Of a stretch of DNA of 64,000 bases, positions 52,797 through 62,156 are shown one piece after another. The notes under the pieces were generated by a model, which ran no database searches, was not told where the DNA came from, and was given only the letters and a program-made list of their open reading frames with translations. Origin of the DNA: Chloroflexota bacterium (GTDB lineage: Bacteria; Chloroflexota; Dehalococcoidia; Bin125); the NCBI GenBank assembly GCA_009838915.1, contig VXQT01000011.1:1-64000 (forward strand). Direction: 5' to 3'. The position numbers and the translations under genes are program-made. The stretch's first letter is position 1. Each line of letters begins with the position of its first letter.

Positions 52797-54908
52797 ATGC
52801 GAGTGCTGTTTCTGTCCTGCGTGTTGGCGCTGGTGGTCATCTTGGTCGCGTGCGGTGATGAGCCGGCGGGACAGGCGCGGCCGGTCCTGGAGCCGTCGGT
52901 GCAACAACAGGGCCAAGAAGCGGTTGCTCAGGATGCGGTGAGGCCGGGCGATGTCGACGAGGCTGCGAAGCCGCAGGCGGAGCCGGTGGCTGAGGCTGAA
53001 GCGGCAGTGGAGACATCGCAGGAAGCAGAGGCGGTGGAGTTGGAGGGGCAGTCTGCGCCGGCGGACCAGGCCGAGCTCGAAAACGTGGACTCCGAGGACC
53101 CTGAGCCTGAACAGGAAGAACCGGCGCTGAGGTTGACCGACGTGGCGGCGACGGTTGTGCTGGATGCGGATGTGCGGATTCGGCCTGAGTTGGCTTGGCG
53201 GGTGAGTGACAGGTTGGAATCGGGTGCGGCGGTGGCGGCGCTACACCAGGCGGGGGGTTGGGTGCGGATTCGGTATGGAGATGGGCTTGAGGGGTGGATT
53301 CGAGTGCCGGCGCTGGACCTGGGGGACGTTGAGGAAGATCAGATCCTGGAGCAGGCCGCGACGCCTTTGATCGCCGAGTGGCGGGGGGCGGAGTACGGGG
53401 TGATGGGTCAATCGGCCGACGGCGCGGAGGTGCGGCTGCTGCAGGTGGTGGACGAACGGCCAATGGTCATCGGCGCGCCAATCGACGAGGTCAGGCTGAT
53501 TGACGCGGATGTCACGCTGGAGGACCTGCCGATCCTGGTCGCCGACGAGACGGTCGTGTTTCCCGGCGACGATTTCCGAGTCGGGCAGGGCAAGATTCTG
53601 CCCAGGGCGAACGAGTGGATGTGGTTACCCTGGGGTTGGCTGCTGGCCCACAACGACACCCACATCTGGCAATGGCGTCCGGAGACGGACGAGTTGGAGA
53701 TGTTCGAGCGGCCGCAGGGTTATGCGAAGCTGTCGCCGGATGGTCGGTACCTGGCGATCGAGAACTTGTGCGCCATTCCGGTTGACGACTGTGATGGTGA
53801 GCCGTATGCCATAATTCTGCCGCTCGATGGATCGGCGCCCGTATCAGCGATTGCTGAGTTGCACCGTCTCGGCCTTGACAGGGATACGACTATACGCAGC
53901 GTCTGGATGCTGGGCATGCAATGGGCTGCGGACAGCAGGGCGGTAGGCATCTTTGTTGATGTTTGGGCGGAGCAGGGCGGCGGTGAGTCCATATTGGTCA
54001 TGCATCTTGATGGGCGACTTGTCCTGTTCGATCAGAGTGGTGACCGTTTGATTGGTGAACTAAAGTGTGGCATTACGCCTCCCTTTCCCGGCGGTTCCAA
54101 CAACCCGTGGTGGATTGACGGTAACACGATAATCGCAGATGGAGGATGTATCGACAAAGGCGGTGAGCGGGAGTCGGGCGACCTCGTGTTTACCTTTGGC
54201 GGAGAGTTTCTTGGCGTAAGAGACGCCTCCGATTGGTGGATACCGGACCGCGGCGCCGAGTTGATTCGGTCCGCTGAAGGCGGCGATCGCTTGAGCGACT
54301 ATCTGCAGATCAGCTGGTCGGATGCAGATCAAAACGCGCTGGTGGTGGACCTGGTGTTCGCGAAGGCTTGGATTTACGATGCCAGCCTTCATCTACTACG
54401 CGAGGTTCAGATTGAAGGCGACACGTTGCACCCCTCGGGACCTTGGTTGGCTCCTGAGCAAGAGAGTGATGCACGACAATTCCTTCTCCGAGCGAACTGG
54501 CACAACAGTCATGTAGTGGCAGTTATCACTCAGCCCTATGTCATCCGTGCTGCGTGGCTGATCGACGCAGCTGCCGGCACCGGTGCAGTTTTGGACCTTG
54601 GCGGGCTATCGTTTTACAACCTGAGTCCTCGGCCTGTACGAGACTGGAATCAGAGCGGATCCGTCTACTACATCTTTTCGAAACCATCGATACGCGCAGA
54701 TGGTCTGAGTGTGGGAGCAGGTAGAATCCCCAATCTGCTGCTCTTTGAGCGCTCCGGCGATCTGAGAGGATCTGTGAACGTTGCGAGTACCTGCAGAGAC
54801 TCGGTCGTTTCGTTCTATCTGCGTGATCGAGCAGAGTGGTCGCCTGACGGCGAACTGTTTGCCATTGGCGGCATTGTGCAGGACGGCCAGCGCTCCTGCC
54901 CTGACTAG
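52797..54908 (+). CDS. Lipoprotein with SH3-like and TolB/WD40-like parts
   Basis: 703 residues from the ATG at 52797, the first ATG before a lipoprotein signal (LSCVLALVVILVACG; lipobox cysteine near 21). A long acidic Glu/Ala/Gln-rich linker (about 22-120) is followed by an SH3-like fold (VRIRPELAWRVSDRLESG, GWVRIRYGDGLEGWIRV), then a region of about 200-700 with repeated beta-strand units (LSPDGRYLAIENL, WAADSRAVGIFVDVW, WSPDGELFAIGGI) resembling TolB-type propeller blades. It should be anchored on the outside of the membrane. Ligand unknown. GC falls in the second half. Confidence 0.7.
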   Translation: MRVLFLSCVLALVVILVACGDEPAGQARPVLEPSVQQQGQEAVAQDAVRPGDVDEAAKPQAEPVAEAEAAVETSQEAEAVELEGQSAPADQAELENVDSEDPEPEQEEPALRLTDVAATVVLDADVRIRPELAWRVSDRLESGAAVAALHQAGGWVRIRYGDGLEGWIRVPALDLGDVEEDQILEQAATPLIAEWRGAEYGVMGQSADGAEVRLLQVVDERPMVIGAPIDEVRLIDADVTLEDLPILVADETVVFPGDDFRVGQGKILPRANEWMWLPWGWLLAHNDTHIWQWRPETDELEMFERPQGYAKLSPDGRYLAIENLCAIPVDDCDGEPYAIILPLDGSAPVSAIAELHRLGLDRDTTIRSVWMLGMQWAADSRAVGIFVDVWAEQGGGESILVMHLDGRLVLFDQSGDRLIGELKCGITPPFPGGSNNPWWIDGNTIIADGGCIDKGGERESGDLVFTFGGEFLGVRDASDWWIPDRGAELIRSAEGGDRLSDYLQISWSDADQNALVVDLVFAKAWIYDASLHLLREVQIEGDTLHPSGPWLAPEQESDARQFLLRANWHNSHVVAVITQPYVIRAAWLIDAAAGTGAVLDLGGLSFYNLSPRPVRDWNQSGSVYYIFSKPSIRADGLSVGAGRIPNLLLFERSGDLRGSVNVASTCRDSVVSFYLRDRAEWSPDGELFAIGGIVQDGQRSCPD

Positions 54909-54922
54909 CGGAGCATGCTCTC

Positions 54923-54963
54923 ACACCCGAGCGGGCGGCCACGAGGGCCGCCCCTACGGGTGT
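54923..54963. repeat. Palindromic intergenic repeat of the second family
   Basis: ACACCCG and CGGGTGT form the outer arms, and GGGCGGCC-acgag-GGCCGCCC the inner stem-loop, one long perfect hairpin. A related unit is at 63313-63340. It lies between convergent genes (lipoprotein stop 15 bases upstream, small gene end 20 bases downstream), so it may also stop transcription on both strands. Confidence 0.7.
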
Positions 54964-54982
54964 CCATTGTCCAATCGGCGGG

Positions 54983-55231
54983 TTAGCGGCGGCGGAGGAA
55001 GTCTTCGGTGAACATGTTGTAGACGGGGGAGAGGGAGTTGGCGACGGCTCTGCCGGGGCGCAGTTCCTTGACCTGCTTGACTCGGTCGAGGGAGAGGCGG
55101 CGTTGGCGGCGGCGCTGCTCCAGCTGGGACTGCCAGCGTCGGCGGGCGATCTCGCGCATGTAGGACTCGGTGGCCGCGCGTTCGGCGGTCGAGGTCGGCG
55201 CGAAGGGGTTGGGGTCGGGCTGGGGACTCAT
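54983..55231 (-). CDS. Small basic protein of unknown function
   Basis: 82 residues from the ATG at 55231 (AAGGAG about 9 bases upstream); a longer frame starts at 55273. No domain recognised. The middle is very rich in Arg, Gln and Leu (REIARRRWQSQLEQRRRQRRL) and predicted helical; the N-terminus is Pro-rich. Possibly a nucleic-acid binder. Convergent with the lipoprotein gene. Confidence 0.5.
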   Translation of the reverse strand: MSPQPDPNPFAPTSTAERAATESYMREIARRRWQSQLEQRRRQRRLSLDRVKQVKELRPGRAVANSLSPVYNMFTEDFLRRR

Positions 55232-55440
55232 GGGGCACGCTCCTTGCGTCCGTGTGAAGGGGGCTTCCGGCACGGCGCCGTTCGCTCGATCCCTTCACTT
55301 CCGACGCTATGTCGCTTTGTGATGCGTGGAACGAGCGGATTGTGAACGCCGGTTAACGCGTTCATTCGGCACACTTCTCCTGACAAGCACCTCTCACTTC
55401 GGCGGTACCCTGCTCACAGATCAGTGCCAAGGAGCCAGTC

Positions 55441-56526
55441 ATGCTGAAGCAGTTTGCCGTTCCCGAAGAGATTGCCGTCCGCGTCCCCGGCGAGGCGATG
55501 CGCGGCGCGGTACACGAGATCTTCACGACGCTGGGCATGCCCGAGGACGACGCGCGGCGCAGCACGGACACGCTGCTCTACGCCGACCTGCGCGGGATCG
55601 ACTCGCACGGGGTCTCGAACATGCTGCGGGCCTACGTGGCGGGGATCAAATCGGGCGACATCAATCCGACGCCGAACTGGACGATCGAGCGGGACGCGCC
55701 GGCCGCTGCGACGATTGATTGCGACGGCGGGCTGGGGCTGACGGTGGGTCCGCAGGCGATGGAGCTGGCGATCGAGAAGGCGCGCAACCAGGGCGTGGCG
55801 ACGGTGGTCTGCAACAACGGGCGGCACTTCGGCGCGGCGGCGTATCACGCGCAGATGGCGCTCGAGCACGACATGATCGGGCTGTCGATGACGGTCGGCG
55901 GGCTATTGGTCGCGCCGACGCACGGGGCGCAGGCGATGGTCGGTCTGAATCCGATGAGCATCGCCGCGCCGGCGAACGAAGAAGCGCCGTTCATCTTCGA
56001 TGCGTCGATGTCGTCGGTGGCGGGCAACAAGATCCGCCTGGCGCAGCGTCTGGGCGAGGACCTGCTGCCGGGCTGGGTCGCAACGGCGGACGGCACGCCG
56101 ATGATGGAGGGCGGTCCGACGCCGGACGAGTTCCTGATGCTGCCCCTGGGCGGGACGCGGGAGATCGGCTCGCACAAGGGCTACTCGCTGGCGGTGATGA
56201 TCGACATTCTTAGCGGGATCATGGCCGGCGCGGGGTCGGCGCTGTTCCGCTTCAACGGGGTGGGTCACCACTTCACCGTATTCAACATCGCCTCGTTCAC
56301 CGACGTGGACGAATTCAAGGGTCACATGGACGAGTATTTGCGGGCGCTGCGCGAGACGCCGACGGCGCCGGGCGAGGAGCGGGTGATCTACGCGGGACTT
56401 GAGGAGCACGAGCAGGAGATCGAGCGCTCGGAGCGGGGGATTCCCTATCACCCGGAGGTGATCGAGTGGTTCCGCTCAGCGTTCGGCGACCTCGGCATCC
56501 GCGACCACTTCGCAGGGATCGTCTGA
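55441..56526 (+). CDS. Ldh-family (malate/lactate-like) NAD(P)-dependent dehydrogenase
   Basis: 361 residues, with AAGGAG 7 bases before the ATG. Members of this family (distinct from LDH of glycolysis) reduce or oxidise 2-oxoacids or imines, such as malate, sulpholactate, ureidoglycolate or 2,3-diketogulonate. Motifs: LRGIDSHGVSNM (catalytic His region), CNNGRHFGAAAYHAQMAL, VGLNPMSIAAPANEEAPF, REIGSHKGYSLAVMIDIL. Substrate cannot be told. Its last 50 bases overlap the 3' end of the convergent membrane-protein gene. Confidence 0.86.
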   Translation: MLKQFAVPEEIAVRVPGEAMRGAVHEIFTTLGMPEDDARRSTDTLLYADLRGIDSHGVSNMLRAYVAGIKSGDINPTPNWTIERDAPAAATIDCDGGLGLTVGPQAMELAIEKARNQGVATVVCNNGRHFGAAAYHAQMALEHDMIGLSMTVGGLLVAPTHGAQAMVGLNPMSIAAPANEEAPFIFDASMSSVAGNKIRLAQRLGEDLLPGWVATADGTPMMEGGPTPDEFLMLPLGGTREIGSHKGYSLAVMIDILSGIMAGAGSALFRFNGVGHHFTVFNIASFTDVDEFKGHMDEYLRALRETPTAPGEERVIYAGLEEHEQEIERSERGIPYHPEVIEWFRSAFGDLGIRDHFAGIV

Positions 56527-57195
56527 GTCGGAGTCCGATTCGGATCGCCCGCGCTGGAGGGCAACTTCCTTCATGGCGCGGCTGACGTCGCCGAAGGTCC
56601 AGAGCATCAGCACCAGGCCCATGCCCCAGCCGAGCGGCAGGCGGATCAGCGCGTAGGTATCGGCGCTGACCTGGTCGAGAATCCACCAGCGGAGCACGCC
56701 CGCGAGGGCGATGTACAGCCCCCAGACGACGGTCAGCCGGATCCAGACGCGGTGATCGGCGGGCAGGCGATTGCGGATGTCGGGGAAAGTCTCGCGCACG
56801 ACGGCACTGACGATCGGACGTCCGATCAGCACGCTGAGCAGGAAAACGCCGCCGAGCACGAAGTTGTCGATGAAGTCGCGGGCCCAGTAGACCTTGCCGT
56901 CGCCCTCGATCAGTCCCCAGACGCCGAAGCCGACGTTGAAGGCCACGCTGAACACCATCAGCCAGCGCACGACCGTGATCTGCGGTCGCAGGCGTCGTTG
57001 GACGATGTAGACGATGACGCCTGCGATGACAGCGGCGGCGATCGCGGCGCGGACGCCGCCGACCGCGTTGAAGATCAGATAGGAGAGCGTCGGCGCGACG
57101 CCGAGCACGGCGATCGGGTCGACCTGGGGAATGCCGTCGGCCTTCTTCAGCCAGGATGGGAGTTCTGGGTCAGGGGGTCGCGGTTGGCGTTGCAT
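56476..57195 (-). CDS. Polytopic membrane protein (DUF3159/VC0807-like)
   Basis: 239 residues from the ATG at 57195. About six hydrophobic segments: VAPTLSYLIFNAVGG, AAIAAAVIAGVIVYIV, LMVFSVAFNVGFGVWGL, VLGGVFLLSVLIGRPIV, LTVVWGLYIALAGVLRWW and PLGWGMGLVLMLWTFG. Family assignment is by general look and size only. The C-terminal tail, rich in Ser/Asp/Glu, overlaps the end of the dehydrogenase gene by 51 bases on the opposite strand. Function unknown. Confidence 0.6.
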   Translation of the reverse strand: MQRQPRPPDPELPSWLKKADGIPQVDPIAVLGVAPTLSYLIFNAVGGVRAAIAAAVIAGVIVYIVQRRLRPQITVVRWLMVFSVAFNVGFGVWGLIEGDGKVYWARDFIDNFVLGGVFLLSVLIGRPIVSAVVRETFPDIRNRLPADHRVWIRLTVVWGLYIALAGVLRWWILDQVSADTYALIRLPLGWGMGLVLMLWTFGDVSRAMKEVALQRGRSESDSDSDDPCEVVADAEVAER

Positions 57196-57200
57196 GGGTG

Positions 57201-57244
57201 CCCCCCTCTGCCTTCGGCATCTCCCCCCGCGAAGCGGGGGGAGA
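57201..57244. repeat. GC-rich palindromic intergenic repeat, copy B
   Basis: Same pattern as copy A: CTCTGCC-TTC-GGCAT hairpin, then CTCCCCCCGC-GAA-GCGGGGGGAG. It lies between the membrane-protein start (57195) and the stop of the next gene. Confidence 0.75.
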
Positions 57245-57258
57245 ATCAAGCGAGTGGG

Positions 57259-57600
57259 TTAGTGCTTCCAGAGGGGGGAGGCGACGTTGAGGGAGACGTC
57301 GGCGGCGGATTCGCAGACGGCTTTGATGGTGACAGTCTGGACGACCTCGGCCTCGGGCGAGGAGCGGGCGTGCTGCTCGGGGTACCAGTTGACCTCGGCG
57401 ATGCCCCACTCGTCGGAGTCGACGGTGCGTTCGCGTCCGCCGGCGGAGGCCAGCGTGCCGGGTCCGTCGACAATCGAAAACGCCACCGGCGCACCGGCAA
57501 GCGAACCCTCGCGGTTGCTGATCGAGGCTGAGACCATTCGGTAGCCGACCTCGCCGCGGTCGGCCATGCGCACGCTGACTTCAATCGTGTCTTCCGGCAT
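57259..57600 (-). CDS. Small Ig-like (invasin-type) domain protein
   Basis: 113 residues from the ATG at 57600. Beta-rich, with the pattern of a bacterial Ig-like domain: VSASISNREGSLAGAPVAF, then DGPGTLASAGG and a D-EWGIAEVNWYPE segment followed by VTIKAVCESAADVSLNV. This matches Big_1-type sequences (GxPVxFxVxxGPGTL, then ATVNWYP). No signal peptide, which is odd for such a domain. It could be part of a larger complex. Confidence 0.6.
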   Translation of the reverse strand: MPEDTIEVSVRMADRGEVGYRMVSASISNREGSLAGAPVAFSIVDGPGTLASAGGRERTVDSDEWGIAEVNWYPEQHARSSPEAEVVQTVTIKAVCESAADVSLNVASPLWKH

Positions 57601-57648
57601 CGCCTCACTCCTGTGTGTGCTGGGTGGGATCAGGGTATCAGCGTGCGG

Positions 57649-57757
57649 ACCCCCCTCTGTCACTCCGTGACATCTCCCCCCGCGAAGCGCGGGGGGAGAG
57701 GGGAGTTACGACTACCACGTGACATCTCCTTCGCGGAGCGAGGGAGAGGGGTGTGGG
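57649..57757. repeat. GC-rich palindromic intergenic repeats, copies C and C2
   Basis: Copy C (57649-57705): CTCTGTCA-CTCC-TGACAT hairpin, then CTCCCCCCGCGAAGCGCGGGGGGAG. Copy C2 (57718-57757) is shorter and decayed: CATCTCCTTCGCGGAGCGAGGGAGAGG. They occupy the gap between the Ig-like gene and the selenoprotein gene. Confidence 0.7.
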
Positions 57758-57805
57758 AACGCGGATGCGATATCGTCGAGCAGGAGCGTTTGAGGGAGTT
57801 TTCCA

Positions 57806-59035
57806 ATGGTCCGCACGTCCGATATGCACCCCGACATGGCGAAGAATCTGCTCAGTCTGCCCTTGCCGGAGATTGAGCCGCAGCCGTGGATTGCGACTCG
57901 ACCGCTGGCGGAGACGACGGTGGCGATCGTGACGACCGCGGGGATGCACGCGCACGACGACCGGCCGTTCAATCCGGGCTCGGTCGAGTACCGGCTGATT
58001 CCCGGCGACATAGACTTCGCCGACCTGCGCATGTCGCACCTGTCGGTCAACTTCGACCGTTCCGGCTTCCAGCAGGACATCAACACCGTGTTCCCGCTGG
58101 AGCGGCTGCGCGAGCTGACGGATCAGGGCGTGATCGCGGGAGTGAGCCGCTATCACTACTCGTTCATGGGCGCCCAGCCCGAGCCGACGCGGCTGGAACA
58201 GACGGGCGAGGAGATCGGCCGGCTGCTGGCCGAGGACGGCGTCACCGCTGCCTTCCTGACACCCGTTTGACCATTCTGCACGCGCGCCGTGTGCGCGCTG
58301 AGCCACTACATCGAGCGCGGCAGCGAGGGCCGCGTCGCGACGACCGGAGTCTCGCTGATCCGCGAGCACGCTGAGGGGATGAAGCCGCCGCGATCGCTGT
58401 TTGTCCCGTTCCCGCTGGGCCGTCCGATGGGATCGCCGGACGAGCCCGACTTCCAGCGCGACGTGCTGCTTTCGGCGCTGCGGCTGCTGGAGTCGGCGAC
58501 CGAGACCGCGCTGGCGGACTACCCGCACGACGCGCCGACGTCGGGCGACGATCCGTGGGCCTGCGCGGTGGCGCTGGCTCCGCCGGAGCCGGCCAACGAG
58601 ACCGAGGCGCTGCGCGACCAACTGGTCGCGGAGATTCGTCAACTCGCGCCCTGGCACGCGGAGTCGCTGAAGCGGCGCGGACGGTCGACGGTCGGCATCT
58701 CGGGGGCGTCGTTGGCGCAGGTGGAAGAGCTGGCCACGCTGGTGGCCGACTTCGCGACCGGTGCGGAGCCGTCTGACGGCGAGATCGACTGGAACCACCC
58801 GATGCCGGTGCGGCTCAAGTTCGCCTCGGACGACCTGCGGGCGTTCTACCACGAGGCGGCCACGGCGCAGCCGGGGGCCAGCTATCCGACCGACGCCGAC
58901 CTCAACGACTGGCTGTTCAATCGGACCCTGCTGGGCACGGTGCTGCGCCAGATCGTGGGTCGGATGCGGGAGAGCGAGGATCGTCGAGTGGCCGGGCTCG
59001 TAATCGGGATGATCCCGGCGGGGTTCGCTCGGTAA
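57806..59035 (+). CDS. GrdB-family selenoprotein with in-frame UGA (glycine/sarcosine/betaine reductase B-like)
   Basis: 409 residues if the TGA at 58268-58270 is read as selenocysteine; an ordinary caller would split it into 57806-58270 and 58289-59035. Both parts are in the same frame and join as LTPV-U155-PFC158-TRAV, i.e. a U-x-x-C redox motif, as in GrdB selenoprotein subunits of glycine reductase. The first part has AIVTTAGMHAHDDRPFNPGS, SHLSVNFDRSGFQQDIN, VFPLERLRELTDQGVI and RYHYSFMGA; the second RSLFVPFPLGRPMGSPDEPD, all typical of the GrdB-like family. The start is supported by GAGGGAG 8 bases upstream. The partner and the substrate are not evident; the grd operon itself is absent here. 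Confidence 0.85.
58268..58298 (+). promoter_or_regulatory. UGA codon and SECIS-like hairpin
   Basis: After TGA (58268-58270) comes GCGCGC (58282-58287), loop CGTGT (58288-58292) and GCGCGC (58293-58298), a perfect 6-base stem. The loop begins 17 bases after the TGA and has G as its second base followed by T, as expected of bacterial SECIS loops, which lie within about 16-37 bases of the UGA. GC-rich coding sequence can form such stems by chance, so it is supportive only. Confidence 0.5.
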
Positions 59036-59042
59036 CGACCAT

Positions 59043-59134
59043 GCCCCCCTCTGCCTACGGCATCTCCCCCCGCTTCGCGGGGGGAGAAGGGAATCGATAA
59101 CGTCGCACCTTTCCCCGCGAAGTGGGAGAGGGAA
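59043..59134. repeat. GC-rich palindromic intergenic repeats, copies D and D2
   Basis: Copy D (59043-59092): CTCTGCC-TAC-GGCAT, then CTCCCCCCGC-TTC-GCGGGGGGAG. Copy D2 (59102-59134) is a decayed short one: TTTCCCCGCGAAGTGGGAGAGG. They sit between the selenoprotein gene and the convergent hydrolase gene. Confidence 0.7.
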
Positions 59135-59139
59135 GCCGG

Positions 59140-60726
59140 TCATGTGGGCGTACGTAGGGGATCGTCCTCGTCGAAGGGGTTGGTGAATCGGGTCCCCACA
59201 GTGCTGAGGTCGCCTTGCAAGTCGTCGCCAGGCGGAGCGAGGCCGAATCCGAGCCAGGCGATGATGCTGGTGAATGCGCCGAGCGATTCGCGCTCGGAGA
59301 AGGTGCAGTGGCCCGCGCGGCGGATTGGTTGGACGACCAGGTTCGCGTCGTTGCCATGGTCGGCGAGTAGTTTCTGGTAGTCGCGCGTGAGATGGATCGG
59401 CGTGAAGAGGTCGCCGGTAGTGGTCATCGTGAGCAGGGGGACATTAAGTTCCCCGCTGGGAAGTCCAATGCCGGGGTCGCTGCGGCGTACAGGGTCCGAG
59501 GCGACGCGAATTACATCGGCGTTGAGCCGGTCCAGGTCGACGCCGGCGGCGGGGTCGGCTGAGTAGACGTGATGCCTGGTATCGGTGGGTGGTTGATGCC
59601 CTGAAACCTCGACCACGGATCCCGGAGCGAGCGGTCCCCGGTCGATGATGTCGGGCCAGAGCACCGCGCCGAGCGCAAACGAGATGTTCCACTGTTGGCG
59701 GAGGCCCTCGTCGAAGCCCCAGCGCTCGCCGCCGGTGAAGTCCTGGATCAGCGCAGCAAACTGCTCTCCGGACGGGGTGAGCCGGAGGCCCGACTCGTCG
59801 GCCGAGCCCAGGGCCGAGCCCCAGTCGATCATCCCGGCGACATCGAGCCGCTGCGGTTCGTAGCCGATCAGGTGATGGGCGAGGGCATGCCAGGCGACTA
59901 GATAGTCGACGACCCAGACATTGCCCATGGCGGGACAGAACGCGAGGGCTGCCGCGATCTCGTCCGGAAACTCCTGCGCCATGAGTTGCGCGGTCGCGCC
60001 GCCCATCGATCCGCCCGCGATGAACGTGCGGCTGGGAGGTCTTGCAAGCTCGGCGACGCGGTCCTTGACGCGAAGCAGGTCGTCGACACCGACGCCTGGT
60101 ACGTAGCCGTTGGCGCGGTAAGTCGAGGTTGCCCAGCCGAAGCCCTGTCCAATGATGACGTCGCGGGCGGGGATGTCGTCGAATGTCAGCCGGTCGCTGT
60201 AGCCCGTGCCCTCGTCGTTGAGGCCCCGAAAGCCATGCGCCCATAGCAGCAGTTCGCCGTTCCACTGATCGGGCAGCTCGATCCGGTAGCCGGCGCCGTC
60301 AATCTCGCCGTAATCGACGCGTGCGCCGGGGATCGGGTCGAAGACCGGGTCCTGGAGTTCATAGTCGCCGGCGGGCAGATCAGGAACCAGCACTCGGCGC
60401 TCGATCGGCGGCTCCATCGGCGCCCGCTGCGCTAGCTGCGCTTGCTGATCCGTCTGATCCTGCCGCGCAGCCGGCGATGTGTCCGCTTGTTGTTCGGTCG
60501 GCTGCGCCTGATCCTGCTGCGACTCGGAGGCAACCGGTTCAGGGTCGGACTCCAGCTGCGGCGGTGGGTCGGATTGCGGCTGAGGCTCCACCGCAGCCTC
60601 ATTTGGCTCGTCTTCAGCCGCGCAGCCGACCAATACGGCAGCGAACAACCCGCCGCCAGCGACGCCGAGTCGACGGAGCAGGTCGCGCCGTCCGAGTCTG
60701 CGCTGGAGCGCGTTCCTGAGTGTCAT
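59140..60726 (-). CDS. Tat-exported lipoprotein alpha/beta hydrolase
   Basis: 528 residues from the ATG at 60726. N-terminus: RRDLLRRLGVAGGGLFAAVLVGC, with a twin-arginine-type motif and a lipobox cysteine, so it is probably exported folded and lipid-anchored. A Gln/Glu/Pro-rich linker follows (about 40-105). The hydrolase part has GELLLWAHGFRG (oxyanion loop), the nucleophile elbow GGSMGGATAQ, and AGHCTF near the end with the likely catalytic His. It resembles tannase/feruloyl-esterase-type or large lipases. Substrate unknown. Convergent with the selenoprotein gene. Confidence 0.75.
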   Translation of the reverse strand: MTLRNALQRRLGRRDLLRRLGVAGGGLFAAVLVGCAAEDEPNEAAVEPQPQSDPPPQLESDPEPVASESQQDQAQPTEQQADTSPAARQDQTDQQAQLAQRAPMEPPIERRVLVPDLPAGDYELQDPVFDPIPGARVDYGEIDGAGYRIELPDQWNGELLLWAHGFRGLNDEGTGYSDRLTFDDIPARDVIIGQGFGWATSTYRANGYVPGVGVDDLLRVKDRVAELARPPSRTFIAGGSMGGATAQLMAQEFPDEIAAALAFCPAMGNVWVVDYLVAWHALAHHLIGYEPQRLDVAGMIDWGSALGSADESGLRLTPSGEQFAALIQDFTGGERWGFDEGLRQQWNISFALGAVLWPDIIDRGPLAPGSVVEVSGHQPPTDTRHHVYSADPAAGVDLDRLNADVIRVASDPVRRSDPGIGLPSGELNVPLLTMTTTGDLFTPIHLTRDYQKLLADHGNDANLVVQPIRRAGHCTFSERESLGAFTSIIAWLGFGLAPPGDDLQGDLSTVGTRFTNPFDEDDPLRTPT

Positions 60727-60818
60727 GCGCAATTGCCCAACGTTTCGGTCGCGGCTATGTTCGGGATCGACAGTATCCGAGACGCACTCTTGCGGACACG
60801 ACCGGCTGGCGAGCGACG

Positions 60819-62108
60819 ATGAACATCCACGAGTACCAGGCCAAGCAGATCTTCAAAGCACACGGCGTACCCGTGCCTGCAGGAGGGCCGGCGACGAGCG
60901 AGCGCGAGGCGCGCGATCTACTCAAGGAGATCGGCCCCGACGTTGTAGTCAAGTCGCAAGTCCATGCAGGCGGGCGCGGCAAGGGCCGAGTGGTCAAGCG
61001 CGATCGCGCCAACCGCGTATACAGCGATCTGATTGCAGATCCCGAAAAGAGCGAGGGCCAGATCGTTGGACGACGGCGGGGCGGGGTGCGGTTGGCGAGC
61101 GGAGTTGAAGAGGCGCTCAAGGAGTTCCGTCCGATGATGGACAAGGACAGCCGCCTGGTCAGCATCCAGACCGGAGCGGAGGGCGTCCCGATCTCGGCGG
61201 TGTTGATCGAGCAGCAGTCGTCGATTGCGCACGAGTACTACTTCTCGATTCAGGTGGACGGCGCCAACGGCCAGCCGCTGATCATCGCGTCGGCAGAGGG
61301 CGGACAGTCGATCGAAGAGGTCAACCGCACCAATCCCCGCGCCGTGCTGCGCGTGCCGGTCGATCCGGTGGAGGGATTTCCCGCATTCCGCGGCCGCTCG
61401 CTGGCGAGCCAGCTTGGGCTGCCGTCGTCGGCGATCCGCGCCTGTGGCGACATGTTTGCCAATCTCTACCGCGTGTTCATCGAGATGGACGCGTCACTGG
61501 TTGAGGTCAATCCGTTTGTCCTGACATCCGAGGGCACGGTGCTGGCGATCGACGGCAAGGTGGGCGTCGACGACAACGCCGCCTTCCGCCACGGCGGATA
61601 CGAGGATTGGCGCGACCGTTCGCAGGAGAATCCGGTCGAGATCGAGGCGGAAGAGGCGAACATCGGCTCCTACATCAAGCTGGACGGGAACATCGGCTGC
61701 GTCGTCAACGGCGCCGGGCTGGCGATGGCGACCATGGACACGCTGATGCTGCACGGCGGCGAGCCGGCCAACTTCCTCGACATCGGCACGGTCAACCGCA
61801 AGGATCGGGTGGTTGAGGCGCTGCGAATCATCGTCAACGACCCGGACGTCAAGGCGATTTTCATCAACATCTTCGGCGGGCTCGCCAGGGTCGACATCGT
61901 CGCCGAGGGCGTAGTGGACGCTGTCAACGAGCTGAAGATCACGCAGCCGCTCGTCGTCCGCTTGAATGGATCGAACGTGGAAGAAGGCCGCCGGGTGCTG
62001 CATGATTCGGGCATTGCCGTGCAGACGGCGGACGAACTCGGCGACGCCGCCGCGCTCGTGGTCGAAGCGGCCCAATCCGTGCGTCGACGCACGCGCTCCA
62101 ACAAGTGA
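60819..62108 (+). CDS. sucC: Succinate-CoA ligase, beta subunit (SucC)
   Basis: 429 residues from the ATG at 60819; upstream codons in the same frame are not family-like. ATP-grasp fold: [70 protein letters not shown] and [12 protein letters not shown]. SucC with SucD makes ATP or GTP from succinyl-CoA in the TCA cycle. It is about 40 residues longer than E. coli SucC, mostly by an insertion around residues 70-110 ([20 protein letters not shown]). sucD follows after 48 bases. Confidence 0.92.
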   Translation: MNIHEYQAKQIFKAHGVPVPAGGPATSEREARDLLKEIGPDVVVKSQVHAGGRGKGRVVKRDRANRVYSDLIADPEKSEGQIVGRRRGGVRLASGVEEALKEFRPMMDKDSRLVSIQTGAEGVPISAVLIEQQSSIAHEYYFSIQVDGANGQPLIIASAEGGQSIEEVNRTNPRAVLRVPVDPVEGFPAFRGRSLASQLGLPSSAIRACGDMFANLYRVFIEMDASLVEVNPFVLTSEGTVLAIDGKVGVDDNAAFRHGGYEDWRDRSQENPVEIEAEEANIGSYIKLDGNIGCVVNGAGLAMATMDTLMLHGGEPANFLDIGTVNRKDRVVEALRIIVNDPDVKAIFINIFGGLARVDIVAEGVVDAVNELKITQPLVVRLNGSNVEEGRRVLHDSGIAVQTADELGDAAALVVEAAQSVRRRTRSNK

Positions 62109-62156
62109 ACCGCCAACCGGGCTCGAGCCTGAAACTTCGATGCAAGGAATCGACGC

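Noticed and set aside
58289-59035. Separate gene starting with GTG after the TGA
   Set aside because: It lacks a ribosome site, and the N-terminal domain of its family is encoded in frame directly upstream of the TGA; read-through as selenocysteine explains both parts.
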